Positions 8,718 through 17,893 are shown, counted from the stretch's first letter. The stretch: 64,000 nt of DNA from Gammaproteobacteria bacterium (GCA_033344735.1 JAWPMW010000001.1:1742171-1806170); one strand, 5' to 3'. Numbers and translations: made by a program. The notes: generated by a model from the sequence alone, not told the origin.

Positions 8718-8756
8718 AGCACATAAAATGCACTAAATTAGTGCATTTTATGTGCT
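8718..8756. repeat. Perfect 39-bp palindrome upstream of nadA
   Basis: Arms AGCACATAAAATGCACTAA (8718-8736) and TTAGTGCATTTTATGTGCT (8738-8756) are exact reverse complements around a single A at 8737. It lies 54 bp before the nadA start and 147 bp before the divergent exported-protein gene. No gene ends here, so it is not needed as a terminator. An operator for NAD regulation is one reading; no known repressor site is recognised. Confidence 0.6.
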
Positions 8757-8810
8757 GACTATCCCTAAATGTGTATTATATTCGACCTTAATTAACCCAA
8801 TTATTAGATT

Positions 8811-9842
8811 ATGCCGTTAGAAAATTATCCCGTTACAGCAGAAATACAAGCTCAGATACCTAAATTTCAGGGCCTGAAACGCGCTGAGCTAATAGATCGA
8901 ATTAAAGATTTACTGATCAAGCAAAATGCTGTCTTAGTGGCGCACTATTACACACACGAAGACTTACAGGAGATCGCAGAAGATACTGGCGGTACTGTTG
9001 CAGATTCACTTGAAATGGCACGATTTGGCAATGAACATCCAGCCTCTACATTAATTGTAGCTGGGGTTAAGTTTATGGGTGAAACAGCAAAGATTTTAAC
9101 ACCTGAAAAACGTGTTTTAATGCCCACACTAGAAGCAACTTGCTCCCTGGATTTGAGCTGCCCAGCTGATCAATTCAATGACTTTTGCAATCAACACTCT
9201 GATCGAACTTCAGTCGTCTATGCAAACACCAGTGCGGCCGTAAAAGCGCGCGCAGACTGGGTTGTGACTTCAAGTATTGCTGTTCCAATAATTTCCCATT
9301 TGATGGATCAGGATGAGAAGATCCTTTGGGCACCTGATAAGCATCTAGGTCGTTATTTACAAAAAGTAACAGGTGCCGATATGTTACTTTGGGATGGTTC
9401 GTGCATAGTCCATGAAGAGTTCAAGGCGCGTGCTTTGGGTGATGTTATTGAACAATATCCAGATGCTGCTGTTTTAGTGCATCCTGAATCACCACAGGAC
9501 GTCATTGAAATGGCCGATGTCGTCGGCTCAACAAGCGCTCTGATCAAAGCTAGCCAGACTCTAGAGAACAAATCGTTTATCGTAGCTACAGATAACCGCA
9601 TTTTTTACAAAATGAAGCAGTTAGCTCCGAATAAAACATTTATCGAAGCACCCACTGCCGGCGAAGGTGCCACCTGTAAAAGTTGCGCTCATTGTCCATG
9701 GATGGCAATGAATGGGTTACATAATTTATTAAATGTATTAGAAACAGGTGAAAATGAAATATTTGTTGACGAAGATACCCGTAAAGCAGCGTATCGCTCT
9801 ACGATGCGTATGCTCGACTTCGCCCGAAACTATAATAAATAA
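8811..9842 (+). CDS. nadA: Quinolinate synthase A
   Basis: NadA condenses iminoaspartate with dihydroxyacetone phosphate to quinolinate, feeding NAD synthesis. The 343-residue protein has the three pseudo-repeat domains and cysteines that line up with the 4Fe-4S ligands: C111 ([10 protein letters not shown]), C198 (DGSCIV) and the C289-x2-C292-x2-C295 cluster near the C-terminus, of which the last is the expected ligand. [10 protein letters not shown] near residue 44 is the substrate-binding stretch. The partner L-aspartate oxidase gene nadB is not nearby. The perfect 39-bp palindrome upstream may control it. Confidence 0.96.
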   Translation: MPLENYPVTAEIQAQIPKFQGLKRAELIDRIKDLLIKQNAVLVAHYYTHEDLQEIAEDTGGTVADSLEMARFGNEHPASTLIVAGVKFMGETAKILTPEKRVLMPTLEATCSLDLSCPADQFNDFCNQHSDRTSVVYANTSAAVKARADWVVTSSIAVPIISHLMDQDEKILWAPDKHLGRYLQKVTGADMLLWDGSCIVHEEFKARALGDVIEQYPDAAVLVHPESPQDVIEMADVVGSTSALIKASQTLENKSFIVATDNRIFYKMKQLAPNKTFIEAPTAGEGATCKSCAHCPWMAMNGLHNLLNVLETGENEIFVDEDTRKAAYRSTMRMLDFARNYNK

Positions 9843-9899
9843 TATTTCAGCGCTGTTTAACAGCTTCCCCTGTAAGACCATCTATAGCAGGGATTTTTC

Positions 9900-11099
9900 A
9901 TGGCAGTAGTTAACGCACCTACACTCATCGGCGAAAGACAACCGCTCACATTACAACAATTTATTGGCTTAATTAAAAAATTATCACCTGCCAAAATTGC
10001 TCAATTGCCTTTAGACATTATTCCCACAAATATTCCAGCGGACGTGGCTGAACAAGCTCCTGCAGCCTCACGTGCTGCTGTAGAAGATTTGTTAATGACT
10101 ATTAACTCGGTACATTTAAAAAAACGTATTGCTGATGTCGAAAATTATGGTGAAGAAATTGTCGCAGCAATGGATAAAGCCAAAACAAGCTGTACATCAA
10201 ATACCTTGAGAGTTTTTAAAAATAAAATTCTAACTTTAATCGAATTATTACAAGTCTCGAAAAAAGAAGACAAAGCTATTCCCGAACAAAGTCTGGTTGC
10301 CCAGCTGTCATCAATAAATAATTTATTAATAGATGTCCGTAGCGAAAGCTACTCAATGACATCAACAATAGATACATTGTGCGCGGTAAAACCTAACTCA
10401 GAACAAGATACAAATAGGTTTGAGGCATTAATTAAACGCATTAAAACCGCTGTCACAGTGACAGAAAATACCTTAGGTGAGTACTACATTCTACGCTTGA
10501 AGTTATTATCTAAAATAATCTCAGAAAAGAAAAAAAATATTGAAGCACATGAAAAAACCTCTAGCGAAAGCAAGGAAGAGCTAACTATCCTTAGAGAGGA
10601 GTTAGAAAAAACCAAGGGACTGTGGAATCGTACAATTAAGCGTAAAAGTACTCTTGCTGAAGAAGAAATTGTCCAGAATAGAATTCAAGAACTCATCAAT
10701 GAAATCAATCAAAGTGAAATTGTTATCTCCGAAAATGACTTGATATTATGGTTAGATACTATTGTTGACGCTAGCTTAAATGAGCGCTCTCAAGTACGTG
10801 TTGCAAAATCACTGCGTACTGCACGCATTTCATTATATTACCTACTAAATCGCTTCTGCAAAGGGCAAGAAGAATCTGCTATTCAAATCGCTCAAAACCC
10901 TTTTATACAAGTTGACCCAGAACAAGCTATTCGTTACATGCTAATGTCTGAACAATTTATTCTGGACTACTTCACGAAGAAGAAGAATGAAAAGACTGCT
11001 TGGTTAAGTGGTGCTGCTGAAAATAAAATCGCGGAACTTGATAATTTACAGAAAGAAATTTTAGCTGAATTGAAACGTGCGACGCGAGGAATACTTTAA
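9900..11099 (+). CDS. Uncharacterised helical cytoplasmic protein
   Basis: A 399-residue protein that I do not recognise. It has no signal peptide and no membrane segment. The N-terminal 60 residues carry a short proline-containing part (IIPTNIPADVAEQAP). The rest is almost wholly helical, with a strong heptad-like stretch at about 205-275 (KIISEKKKNIEAHEK ... EELTILREELEKTKG). The C-terminus is charged. It begins 57 bp after nadA and ends one base before the convergent ycgL gene. Codon use looks like its neighbours, so recent transfer is not indicated. A structural or scaffold role is a guess only. Confidence 0.6.
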   Translation: MAVVNAPTLIGERQPLTLQQFIGLIKKLSPAKIAQLPLDIIPTNIPADVAEQAPAASRAAVEDLLMTINSVHLKKRIADVENYGEEIVAAMDKAKTSCTSNTLRVFKNKILTLIELLQVSKKEDKAIPEQSLVAQLSSINNLLIDVRSESYSMTSTIDTLCAVKPNSEQDTNRFEALIKRIKTAVTVTENTLGEYYILRLKLLSKIISEKKKNIEAHEKTSSESKEELTILREELEKTKGLWNRTIKRKSTLAEEEIVQNRIQELINEINQSEIVISENDLILWLDTIVDASLNERSQVRVAKSLRTARISLYYLLNRFCKGQEESAIQIAQNPFIQVDPEQAIRYMLMSEQFILDYFTKKKNEKTAWLSGAAENKIAELDNLQKEILAELKRATRGIL

Positions 11100-11100
11100 C

Positions 11101-11346
11101 TCAAACAGATATATGTAAATCTCGAGGTAATTGCAAATAAAAACCAGCTTCAGTAAGACGTTGCTTAACTTCATCTAAATCAGCGTTCTCTAATCGTTTA
11201 ATCTTTTCCAAATCAAGCTCCATAACAAATTCTAAACGCCCCAGAAGCTTATCTAGTCCTTCTGGCAATTGGTTTAAATTATTTTCTTCTATAATGTAAA
11301 GATAGGTGTCCATTTTTTTTTCACTGCGATAAATTGAGCACTGCAT
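11101..11346 (-). CDS. YcgL domain protein
   Basis: An 81-residue protein matching the YcgL family from end to end: it opens with MQCSIYRSEKK, continues with YLYI and LLGRLEFVMELDL, and closes with GFYLQLPRDL. The family is small, cytoplasmic and confined mainly to Gammaproteobacteria; its function is not established. It starts two bases before the stop of the upstream membrane-protein gene, so it is the last gene of a speA operon. It converges with the helical protein gene at one-base distance. Confidence 0.85.
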   Translation of the reverse strand: MQCSIYRSEKKMDTYLYIIEENNLNQLPEGLDKLLGRLEFVMELDLEKIKRLENADLDEVKQRLTEAGFYLQLPRDLHISV

Positions 11347-11348
11347 GA

Positions 11349-12320
11349 TTATTGTCCGTCAACACTATCTAGTAACTTAGTATCTCCAACTATTTCTTCA
11401 ACTTTTTCCAATGCTCCACTATTAATTTCTAACTCTGGTTCAACCTCTGAATCTTGATTTTTAGGTTGAGATATAGGTTGCTGCACATCTTTAGGGACAA
11501 TGGCTTCAGTTTCTTGTGTATCCATTGGCTGCCGTGGCAATTCTTCTAATCCTTCAAAGTGATCTGATGTCGCACTAGTAGCTTGTTTTTCTGAATTAGA
11601 TTCACCAACTACATCTTCTTCAACAGGTGGTACCAATTGTTCACCTTCGAGTAATCTCACAGCCATTGATTGAATTTGATCATTTTTATAACTTAAGCCA
11701 AGGCTACCACCATTAACTTCTGACTCAATTATTACGCTTTCATCAATAATCTCAGTGAGTATCCCTTCTATTGTCGCGCCATCTGCCATAATAACGCGTA
11801 CCCGTTTATTAATAGCATGGACACGCTGCGATTCTTCAATCACCTGATATCGAGCAGCTGGTGGGGTTTTACGCGCAACTTGATTAATCTCTTCAGGAAC
11901 AATTTCTTTGATTTCTAACTGTTCGTACTCACTCCCAGTCAACAAAGGATCGTAGTTTTCTTCGACTTCAAGTGAGGCATCATCGGCCTGTTGTTGATTT
12001 GGTAACGGAGTATCCTCAGGCGGAGCGATTTTATCCTCAATTACTTTTACAACCTCATGATCTGGTAAAAATGATAAGTGTGATAGAGCGCCACCAGAAA
12101 TGCTCACCGCTATCCCAAGAATACCTACAATAAGGATATATAACGCCTTCCTAACATTAAGCGATGACCAATGCGTAATAATATGAATTAAAAGTGGAAA
12201 TAATATTAGCAGGCTAATGACCGCCCATATTTTTTTTGATTGGAATGAGTCTAAAAACAGCATAACTATTGCTGCTATAACTAGCGCTACCCCCAACCAA
12301 AATAGACCCATTTCAAGCAT
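11349..12320 (-). CDS. Membrane protein with SH3/Sm-like cytoplasmic domain
   Basis: A 323-residue protein not recognised as a named family. Three hydrophobic segments lie at about 3-22, 30-48 and 56-77. A long acidic region follows. It includes a small beta domain at about 165-215 (INKRVRVIMADGATIEG ... SLGLSYKNDQIQSM), whose strand pattern resembles an Sm/SH3-like fold. The last 100 residues are low-complexity, rich in Glu, Pro and Gln. It is tucked three bases after speA and overlaps the ribosome-binding region of ycgL, so all three are likely co-transcribed. A link with polyamine or arginine metabolism is inferred only from the operon. Confidence 0.6.
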   Translation of the reverse strand: MLEMGLFWLGVALVIAAIVMLFLDSFQSKKIWAVISLLILFPLLIHIITHWSSLNVRKALYILIVGILGIAVSISGGALSHLSFLPDHEVVKVIEDKIAPPEDTPLPNQQQADDASLEVEENYDPLLTGSEYEQLEIKEIVPEEINQVARKTPPAARYQVIEESQRVHAINKRVRVIMADGATIEGILTEIIDESVIIESEVNGGSLGLSYKNDQIQSMAVRLLEGEQLVPPVEEDVVGESNSEKQATSATSDHFEGLEELPRQPMDTQETEAIVPKDVQQPISQPKNQDSEVEPELEINSGALEKVEEIVGDTKLLDSVDGQ

Positions 12321-12323
12321 GTT

Positions 12324-14192
12324 TTACCTTTTTATCCTATGTGTCGGCCGATCAATTGAATCAAGGTAAGTATACCCAAACAATGCATTATTTATCTCAT
12401 CAATCATCCCACTAGTCGGTGCAGAATCTGCCCCCATCTGCCCAAGGCGTAGCTTGCATCGATCAATAATCTGCTGCCCTTTGATATGTATACTATTGAG
12501 CATTTCATTAACGCAGTCACCTATCTCAAGCTCAGTGACTTCAAGCTGTTGCTGGTATTGCTCGACATTTAACGCATGAGAATCTCCAAATAGATTATGC
12601 CTATCTCCCAATACCTCTTGATAAGCCCCTAATAGGAAGAAGCCAAGTAGGTAGTCCTTACTATCAGGCTTATGCAGTGATAAATGGTCTTTTAACTCAC
12701 CGTCCACTGCGTACTGAGATATTTGCCCATCTGAATCACATGTTAGGTCATGCAAGCGAGTTTGCTTCAAAGGCTGTTCATTTAATCTCGCTAACGGCGC
12801 TATTGGAAATATCTGATCTAAACCCCAAACATCTGGCATAGATTGGAATATAGAAAAATTACAATAATATTTATCTACGTTTGTTTGAAATCCTTTAACT
12901 CTTGTATCGCATTGTCGCAAAATTGCTTCAGCAATCGCACGTTGTTGCAGGTCAATTTCACCACGATGAAATTTATCATTAACTAACTTTTCAAAACTAA
13001 TAATAAGATGTTGAGAAATACTTTGATTATCCCTAATTGAACTGAGAAGCTGCTTACCTAACTCATATAATTCACTGTCCCTCAGATCAGTTTCACTATC
13101 ATGGTGCTTATCATCATGATCCTCTACTTCCAGCACATTTGTAATTAACAAGGCATGATGCGCAGTAATAGCACGACCATTTTCTGTTACAACGTCAGGT
13201 ATAGGTAGATCTTTGCGCTTACAAAAATCATTAATTGTATTCACAACTGTATTCGCATAATCCTGTATTGAATATGCTCTTGAGAAATAACTAACATCAC
13301 TCTTGGATGCATAGTCAACCGCTAGACCGCCACCAACATCTATAAATTTTAGTGCAAATCCACGCTCTACTAGTGCTGAATATATTCGCATAGCTTCACT
13401 CAGACCAACTTTAAACTCTTCAAGATTAGAGATCTGCGAGCCCATGTGGAAGTGCAACAAATGCAACCAGCTTTCATATCTCCATTGAATAAGCTTATCT
13501 AAACAAATAAGAATGTCTCTAGCATCCAAGCCAAATTTTGCATTGAGCCCTCCTGAATTTTGCCACTTTCCGTTTGCAACACTACACGTTCTTACACGCA
13601 TGCCCAGTTTAGGAATCACTTCAATGTTTAGGCTTTCTTGCCTGATAATGTCTAATTCCGACAAATTTTCAATCACTAAGAATACATCAACACCCATTTG
13701 CTGAGCATATAAAGCAATCCGAATATAGGCTCTATCTTTATAGCCGTTACAGATCAGCTTGCCCTGTTTTAAATCCAACAAGCCTAAAGCAACCAGTAAT
13801 TCTGTTTTACTACCGACTTCTAGCCCTATATTTTCAACTTTACTAGATAGTATTGTCTCAATCACAGTACGCTGTTGGTTGACTTTAATCGGGTAGTAAG
13901 GAATATGTTTCAGGCTACAGCTAGCAGCCTTTGCGGACTTTATAAAAGCATTATCTATTTCTAAAACACGTGCCTGTAAAATTTGAGGAAATCTAATTAG
14001 TGCAGGCAATGAGAGCTCTCGTGCACGAATTTCTTTACTTACCTCTACTAAATCAATTTCAGTTGATTCGTCCGGCTTAGCGACAATGTGGCCGTGCTGA
14101 TTGACATCAAAATAACCTTCACTCCAGACTGGAATATTGTAAAATTCCCGCGCTCGTTTAAGTGTCCAAGCTTCATTAAGTGTATTGGCCAT
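12324..14192 (-). CDS. speA: Biosynthetic arginine decarboxylase
   Basis: SpeA is a PLP enzyme of the alanine-racemase-fold (group IV) type that converts arginine to agmatine, the first step of one putrescine route. The 622 residues match the normal length. The PLP lysine is K103 in YYPIKVNQQ, followed by GLEVGSK and the HFHMGSQI and DVGGGLAVDY motifs, with VTENGRAITAHH further on. The C-terminal part has the conserved CDSDGQI motif. No agmatinase or agmatine deiminase gene is in the window. It is divergent from speE with only 46 bp between the start codons, and heads an operon with a membrane protein and ycgL. Confidence 0.95.
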   Translation of the reverse strand: MANTLNEAWTLKRAREFYNIPVWSEGYFDVNQHGHIVAKPDESTEIDLVEVSKEIRARELSLPALIRFPQILQARVLEIDNAFIKSAKAASCSLKHIPYYPIKVNQQRTVIETILSSKVENIGLEVGSKTELLVALGLLDLKQGKLICNGYKDRAYIRIALYAQQMGVDVFLVIENLSELDIIRQESLNIEVIPKLGMRVRTCSVANGKWQNSGGLNAKFGLDARDILICLDKLIQWRYESWLHLLHFHMGSQISNLEEFKVGLSEAMRIYSALVERGFALKFIDVGGGLAVDYASKSDVSYFSRAYSIQDYANTVVNTINDFCKRKDLPIPDVVTENGRAITAHHALLITNVLEVEDHDDKHHDSETDLRDSELYELGKQLLSSIRDNQSISQHLIISFEKLVNDKFHRGEIDLQQRAIAEAILRQCDTRVKGFQTNVDKYYCNFSIFQSMPDVWGLDQIFPIAPLARLNEQPLKQTRLHDLTCDSDGQISQYAVDGELKDHLSLHKPDSKDYLLGFFLLGAYQEVLGDRHNLFGDSHALNVEQYQQQLEVTELEIGDCVNEMLNSIHIKGQQIIDRCKLRLGQMGADSAPTSGMIDEINNALFGYTYLDSIDRPTHRIKR

Positions 14193-14238
14193 AATTATTA
14201 ATGCAATTTAATTAGTAAAACTTTTTGTAATAAAGCTT
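14193..14238. promoter_or_regulatory. 46-bp divergent control region of speA and speE
   Basis: The start codons of the two polyamine genes are only 46 bp apart, so both ribosome-binding sites and at least part of both promoters must overlap here or extend into the coding regions. The stretch is almost entirely A and T. I do not recognise a known operator. Confidence 0.4.
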
Positions 14239-15090
14239 ATGAAAATTCAAAATACAGATTCTACTTGGTTTACTGAATACTCTAAAGAAGTTGGAAGTGC
14301 CTTCTCGTTAGAAACAACTAATTTACTTCATCAAGAAAAATCTACCTACCAAAACATAGAAATATACCAAACTAAAACCTTCGGCAAGCTCATGGTGCTT
14401 GATGGGTTTATTATGCTAACTACTCGTGACAATTTTCTGTATCACGAAATGATAAGTCATCCCGCGCTATTTAGTCATGCAAAACCCAGGCATGTGGCTA
14501 TTGTGGGAGGTGGTGATTGTGGCACACTTCAGCAAGTTGCCAAGCATAGTTGCGTAGAAAGAATTACCCAGATTGAAATTGACGAGCGTGTAACACGGAT
14601 ATCCGAAGAATATTTTCCGGAACTATGCACTTCTAATGATGACCCGCGTACTCATTTTGAGTTTTGTGATGCTATCGAATGGATGCATAACGCACCTAGT
14701 AATAGCTTAGACATAATTATTGTTGATAGCACAGATCCAATAGGTCCTGCGATAGGTCTATTTCAAAAAGAATTTTACGAGAATTGCTGGTCAGTCCTTC
14801 GTGATAATGGACTCGTGATTCAACAAAGTGGGGCGCCGCTAGTAAACTGGGAAACAATTACTTCACCTATGCACAATGAAATGCACGCTGCTAAGTTCAA
14901 TCAAACAAAATCCTTATTTTTCCCGCAACCTGTTTATCCCACTGGCTGGTGGTCAGCGACAATGGCAGCGAAGAATGATATTCATCTGATTCGAGATATC
15001 GACGCTAGCAATCTAAGTTTTGACACAAAGTACTACAACTATGATATTCACTTGGGAGCATTTGCAGTACCATCTTTTTTAAAATCATAA
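14239..15090 (+). CDS. speE: Spermidine synthase (polyamine aminopropyltransferase)
   Basis: SpeE transfers an aminopropyl group from decarboxylated S-adenosylmethionine to putrescine. The 283-residue protein shows the N-terminal beta domain, YQNIEIYQTKTFGKLMVLDG near 37-56, DNFLYHEMISHP at 64-75, the nucleotide-binding VAIVGGGDCGTLQQ at 86-99, EIDERV at 113-118 and the catalytic DSTDPIGPA from residue 163. The C-terminal PTGWWSATMA motif is also present. The S-adenosylmethionine decarboxylase gene (speD) is not nearby. It is divergent from speA and followed by a hairpin shared with the amtB transcript. Confidence 0.95.
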   Translation: MKIQNTDSTWFTEYSKEVGSAFSLETTNLLHQEKSTYQNIEIYQTKTFGKLMVLDGFIMLTTRDNFLYHEMISHPALFSHAKPRHVAIVGGGDCGTLQQVAKHSCVERITQIEIDERVTRISEEYFPELCTSNDDPRTHFEFCDAIEWMHNAPSNSLDIIIVDSTDPIGPAIGLFQKEFYENCWSVLRDNGLVIQQSGAPLVNWETITSPMHNEMHAAKFNQTKSLFFPQPVYPTGWWSATMAAKNDIHLIRDIDASNLSFDTKYYNYDIHLGAFAVPSFLKS

Positions 15091-15094
15091 AAAA

Positions 15095-15122
15095 AGCGCC
15101 CATTGCAACTGCAAGGGGCGCT
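15095..15122 (-). terminator. Rho-independent terminator after amtB
   Basis: Stem AGCGCCC (15095-15101) pairs with GGGCGCT (15116-15122), and the inner arms TTGCA/TGCAA extend it past one mismatch. Read leftward, the hairpin is followed by a run of seven T, so it terminates the leftward amtB transcript. Read rightward there is no T-run, though it may still slow speE transcription. Confidence 0.8.
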
Positions 15123-15159
15123 CAAGGTTGGCACACTTAAATACCAGGAGTATTACTAT

Positions 15160-16410
15160 TTATTTTGGATTTACAAATTCTGGGTAGGCTTCCATACCGC
15201 ATTCTGCGATATCAACTCCTTCCATTTCATCTTCATCACTCACACGTATTCCCATTATTAGCTTAATAATGAACCATACGATTAATGAGACAATGAACGT
15301 CCATGCAAATATTACTAATGCACCATATAACTGAGTGCCAATATTCGCATCACTATTAGAAAAGACAACAGCAATTAATCCCCATACGCCAGCTGTACCA
15401 TGAACTGATATAGCGCCAACAGGATCATCTAGCTTGAACTTATCGAGTGTAACAATGCTGAATACAACAATGATTCCACCGATAGCACCAATTATTGTTG
15501 CTAACAATGGAGTTGGTGTTAATGGTTCTGCAGTAATTGACACCAATCCAGCAAGTGCGCCATTAAGTGTCATCGAAAGATCAGCTTTACCAAACATTAA
15601 CTTAGCCGTTATCAATGCTGCAATTACACCACCTGCCGCTGCTGCATTAGTATTTACAAATACAAGTGCGACTGCATTAGCTTCTCCAACATTTGAGACC
15701 ATTAGCTCTGATCCACCATTGAATCCAAACCAACCCATCCAAAGAATAAATGTTCCTAATGTTGCAATTGGCATATTAGCGCCTGGCATAGCTACTGCTT
15801 TACCATCAGAGCTATATCTGCCTTTACGCGCACCAAGAAGTATTACGCCTGCCAATGCAGCAGTTGCGCCACACATATGCACGACACCGGATCCCGCAAA
15901 ATCTAAGAACCCTGCAGCATCTAAGAAGCCACCGCCCCATTTCCAAAATCCTTGAACAGGGTAGATGAAGCCAGTCATGAAGATAGCAAACACTAAGAAT
16001 GACCATAACTTCATTCTCTCTGCTACTGCTCCAGATACTATAGACATTGTCGCTGCAACAAAGACTACTTGGAAAAAGAAGTCTGATACTGCAGAGTAAT
16101 AAGTATCACCACCGCTTGCGATCACATCTGCAGCTGAATTATCTTCACTACCTAAAAGGTCCAGAACAAATGGCCACCAAGTGCTATCGGTGCCGCTGTA
16201 CATTATGTTGTACCCCATTAGCATGAACATCGTACATGCGACAGAATATAACGCAATATTCTTTGTTAAAATTTCGACGGTACTTTTAGATCGTACCAAT
16301 CCTGCTTCTAGCATGGCAAACCCGGCTGCCATCCACATTACAAAAGCGCCCAATACTAGAAAATAAAACGTATCTAGAGCGTAAGCTAATTCTATTACTT
16401 GATTTTCCAC
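15160..16410 (-). CDS. amtB: Ammonium transporter (marine-type AmtB)
   Basis: A 416-residue inner-membrane channel of the Amt/Mep/Rh family with about 11 membrane helices. The pore histidines appear in GVVHMCGATAALAG and ISVHGTAGVWGL. The N-terminus runs straight into the first helix (DTFYFLVLGAFVMWMAAGFAMLEAGLVRSKS) with no cleaved leader. That form recalls the marine subtype of Amt proteins (my recollection of TIGR03644), which hints at a marine host. A very good ribosome-binding site, AGGAGGG, precedes the ATG. It follows glnK by 30 bp and ends at a strong terminator. Confidence 0.94.
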   Translation of the reverse strand: MENQVIELAYALDTFYFLVLGAFVMWMAAGFAMLEAGLVRSKSTVEILTKNIALYSVACTMFMLMGYNIMYSGTDSTWWPFVLDLLGSEDNSAADVIASGGDTYYSAVSDFFFQVVFVAATMSIVSGAVAERMKLWSFLVFAIFMTGFIYPVQGFWKWGGGFLDAAGFLDFAGSGVVHMCGATAALAGVILLGARKGRYSSDGKAVAMPGANMPIATLGTFILWMGWFGFNGGSELMVSNVGEANAVALVFVNTNAAAAGGVIAALITAKLMFGKADLSMTLNGALAGLVSITAEPLTPTPLLATIIGAIGGIIVVFSIVTLDKFKLDDPVGAISVHGTAGVWGLIAVVFSNSDANIGTQLYGALVIFAWTFIVSLIVWFIIKLIMGIRVSDEDEMEGVDIAECGMEAYPEFVNPK

Positions 16411-16440
16411 AATTCCCTCCTAATTTAATAGGTGTTATTT

Positions 16441-16803
<363 letters not shown>

Positions 16804-16901
16804 TTATTAGAGATTCACTCTCTATATTTATGTCTCAAAGTTGTAGGGCCTGAAATTTTTAAACCAATAAAAATCTACGTTCTTACTGAAACTTCCTGCA
16901 T

Positions 16902-16930
16902 GCAGTTAAGACTCAGCGAGTCTTAACTGC
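16902..16930. promoter_or_regulatory. Strong hairpin between torF and glnK
   Basis: GCAGTTAAGACTC (16902-16914) and GAGTCTTAACTGC (16918-16930) form a perfect 13-bp stem with a 3-nt loop, starting 23 bp after the torF stop. No T-run follows leftward, so it looks like an mRNA-stabilising or attenuating hairpin rather than a full terminator. It may set the ratio of torF to glnK-amtB message. Confidence 0.55.
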
Positions 16931-16953
16931 GATTGCTTTGAGATCTGTACTAA

Positions 16954-17655
16954 TTAGATGACATCAAATCCCCAGCTTATAGATACATAAGCTTCTGTTT
17001 CTTCATCATCGCCATCAACACTGCCATCATTAAGATCCATCGTATGAACTAGTGCTCCTGTCACCTCGAATCCTCCAAGCTCCATGGAATATCCAAGTTC
17101 AACATAATTACCTAACGCGTCATCTGCGTCGTCGCCAAAGTCACCATAAGTTAGATAAGCTCCGTTATATCCAATGGTTCCAGCCATGAAGGTATAGTCT
17201 TCACCTTCGATCATTCCATTTTTATCTAGGAAATCCGAGTTGTACTCACCAATCGTGTACTCAAAATCAAAGCTAACATCGCCCGCTGAACCACCTGTGT
17301 ATAGATTTACTTCGTTGTACTCAGAATCAAAATTGTCTGAATATTGATAAGTCGTATAGCCAGCTCCTAAATAAAAGCCGCTTTCAAACTCATAGACGTA
17401 TCCAGCATATAGGTCATACTCAATGCCTGTACCAACATCAGCGACCCACGTACCTGCATAAAATCCCATATACTCAAGATCTAGTCCGCCATTACCAACA
17501 CCAGTATCTTGGAAGATACCGCGGAAGATATAGTCAGATAATATTCCTGCATTTCCAGTCACAATAGCGTCATCAGCAATAGAGGTTGCTGGTGCGACTA
17601 AGATTGATGATGCAACTGCTGCGCTCCCTAATAAGCTAGTAATTTTTTTGTTCAT
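16954..17655 (-). CDS. TorF-family putative porin
   Basis: A 233-residue outer-membrane beta-barrel with a signal peptide (cut near TSIA/DD, residue 27). The motif GNAGILSDYIFRGIFQDTG right after the signal is the signature of the Gcw_chp/TIGR02001 family, known as TorF-like putative porins. The rest alternates aromatic and small residues in amphipathic strands and ends in a short beta strand, WGFDVI. The family often sits beside glnK and amtB, as here, so it may pass ammonium or small nitrogen compounds. It is the first gene behind the sigma-54 promoter. Confidence 0.88.
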   Translation of the reverse strand: MNKKITSLLGSAAVASSILVAPATSIADDAIVTGNAGILSDYIFRGIFQDTGVGNGGLDLEYMGFYAGTWVADVGTGIEYDLYAGYVYEFESGFYLGAGYTTYQYSDNFDSEYNEVNLYTGGSAGDVSFDFEYTIGEYNSDFLDKNGMIEGEDYTFMAGTIGYNGAYLTYGDFGDDADDALGNYVELGYSMELGGFEVTGALVHTMDLNDGSVDGDDEETEAYVSISWGFDVI

Positions 17656-17708
17656 TTTATTATTTCTCCGTTGAAAATTATTTCTGTAATCTTACTTGAG
17701 ACTAACAA

Positions 17709-17724
17709 AGCACATCTCATGCCA
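17709..17724 (-). promoter_or_regulatory. Sigma-54 promoter of torF-glnK-amtB
   Basis: On the minus strand TGGCATGAGATGTGCT matches the RpoN consensus TGGCACGnnnnTTGCw with two mismatches, and the essential GG (-24) and GC (-12) are kept at the correct 10-bp spacing. It lies 53 bp before the torF start codon, with paired NtrC-like sites farther upstream. Confidence 0.75.
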
Positions 17725-17797
17725 CCGAAATAATAATTTTAAATTCAATGAGTTATAATAATTCAACGCTTTTACGCACTTATTTGAACACTGAGCA

Positions 17798-17833
17798 GCA
17801 CCAATATAGAGCTTATTTGCCTTATTTTGGTGC
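17798..17833. promoter_or_regulatory. Paired NtrC-like enhancer sites
   Basis: GCACCAATATAGAGC (17798-17812) matches the NtrC pattern GCAC-N7-GTGC with one mismatch. GCCTTATTTTGGTGC (17819-17833) matches with two. Their centres are 21 bp apart, two helical turns, and they lie about 75-125 bp upstream of the sigma-54 promoter, the normal enhancer arrangement. Confidence 0.65.
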
Positions 17834-17893
17834 GTTCAAGTATGGAATTGTTCTGAACTAGACTTGCGCGTAGTTTTCTACTAATTTGCCTTT

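Noticed and set aside
15434-15955. A 173-codon open frame on the plus strand
   Set aside because: It lies wholly antisense to amtB, has a low-complexity Ala/Pro/Asn-rich translation and no ribosome-binding site; it is a shadow of the amtB codons.
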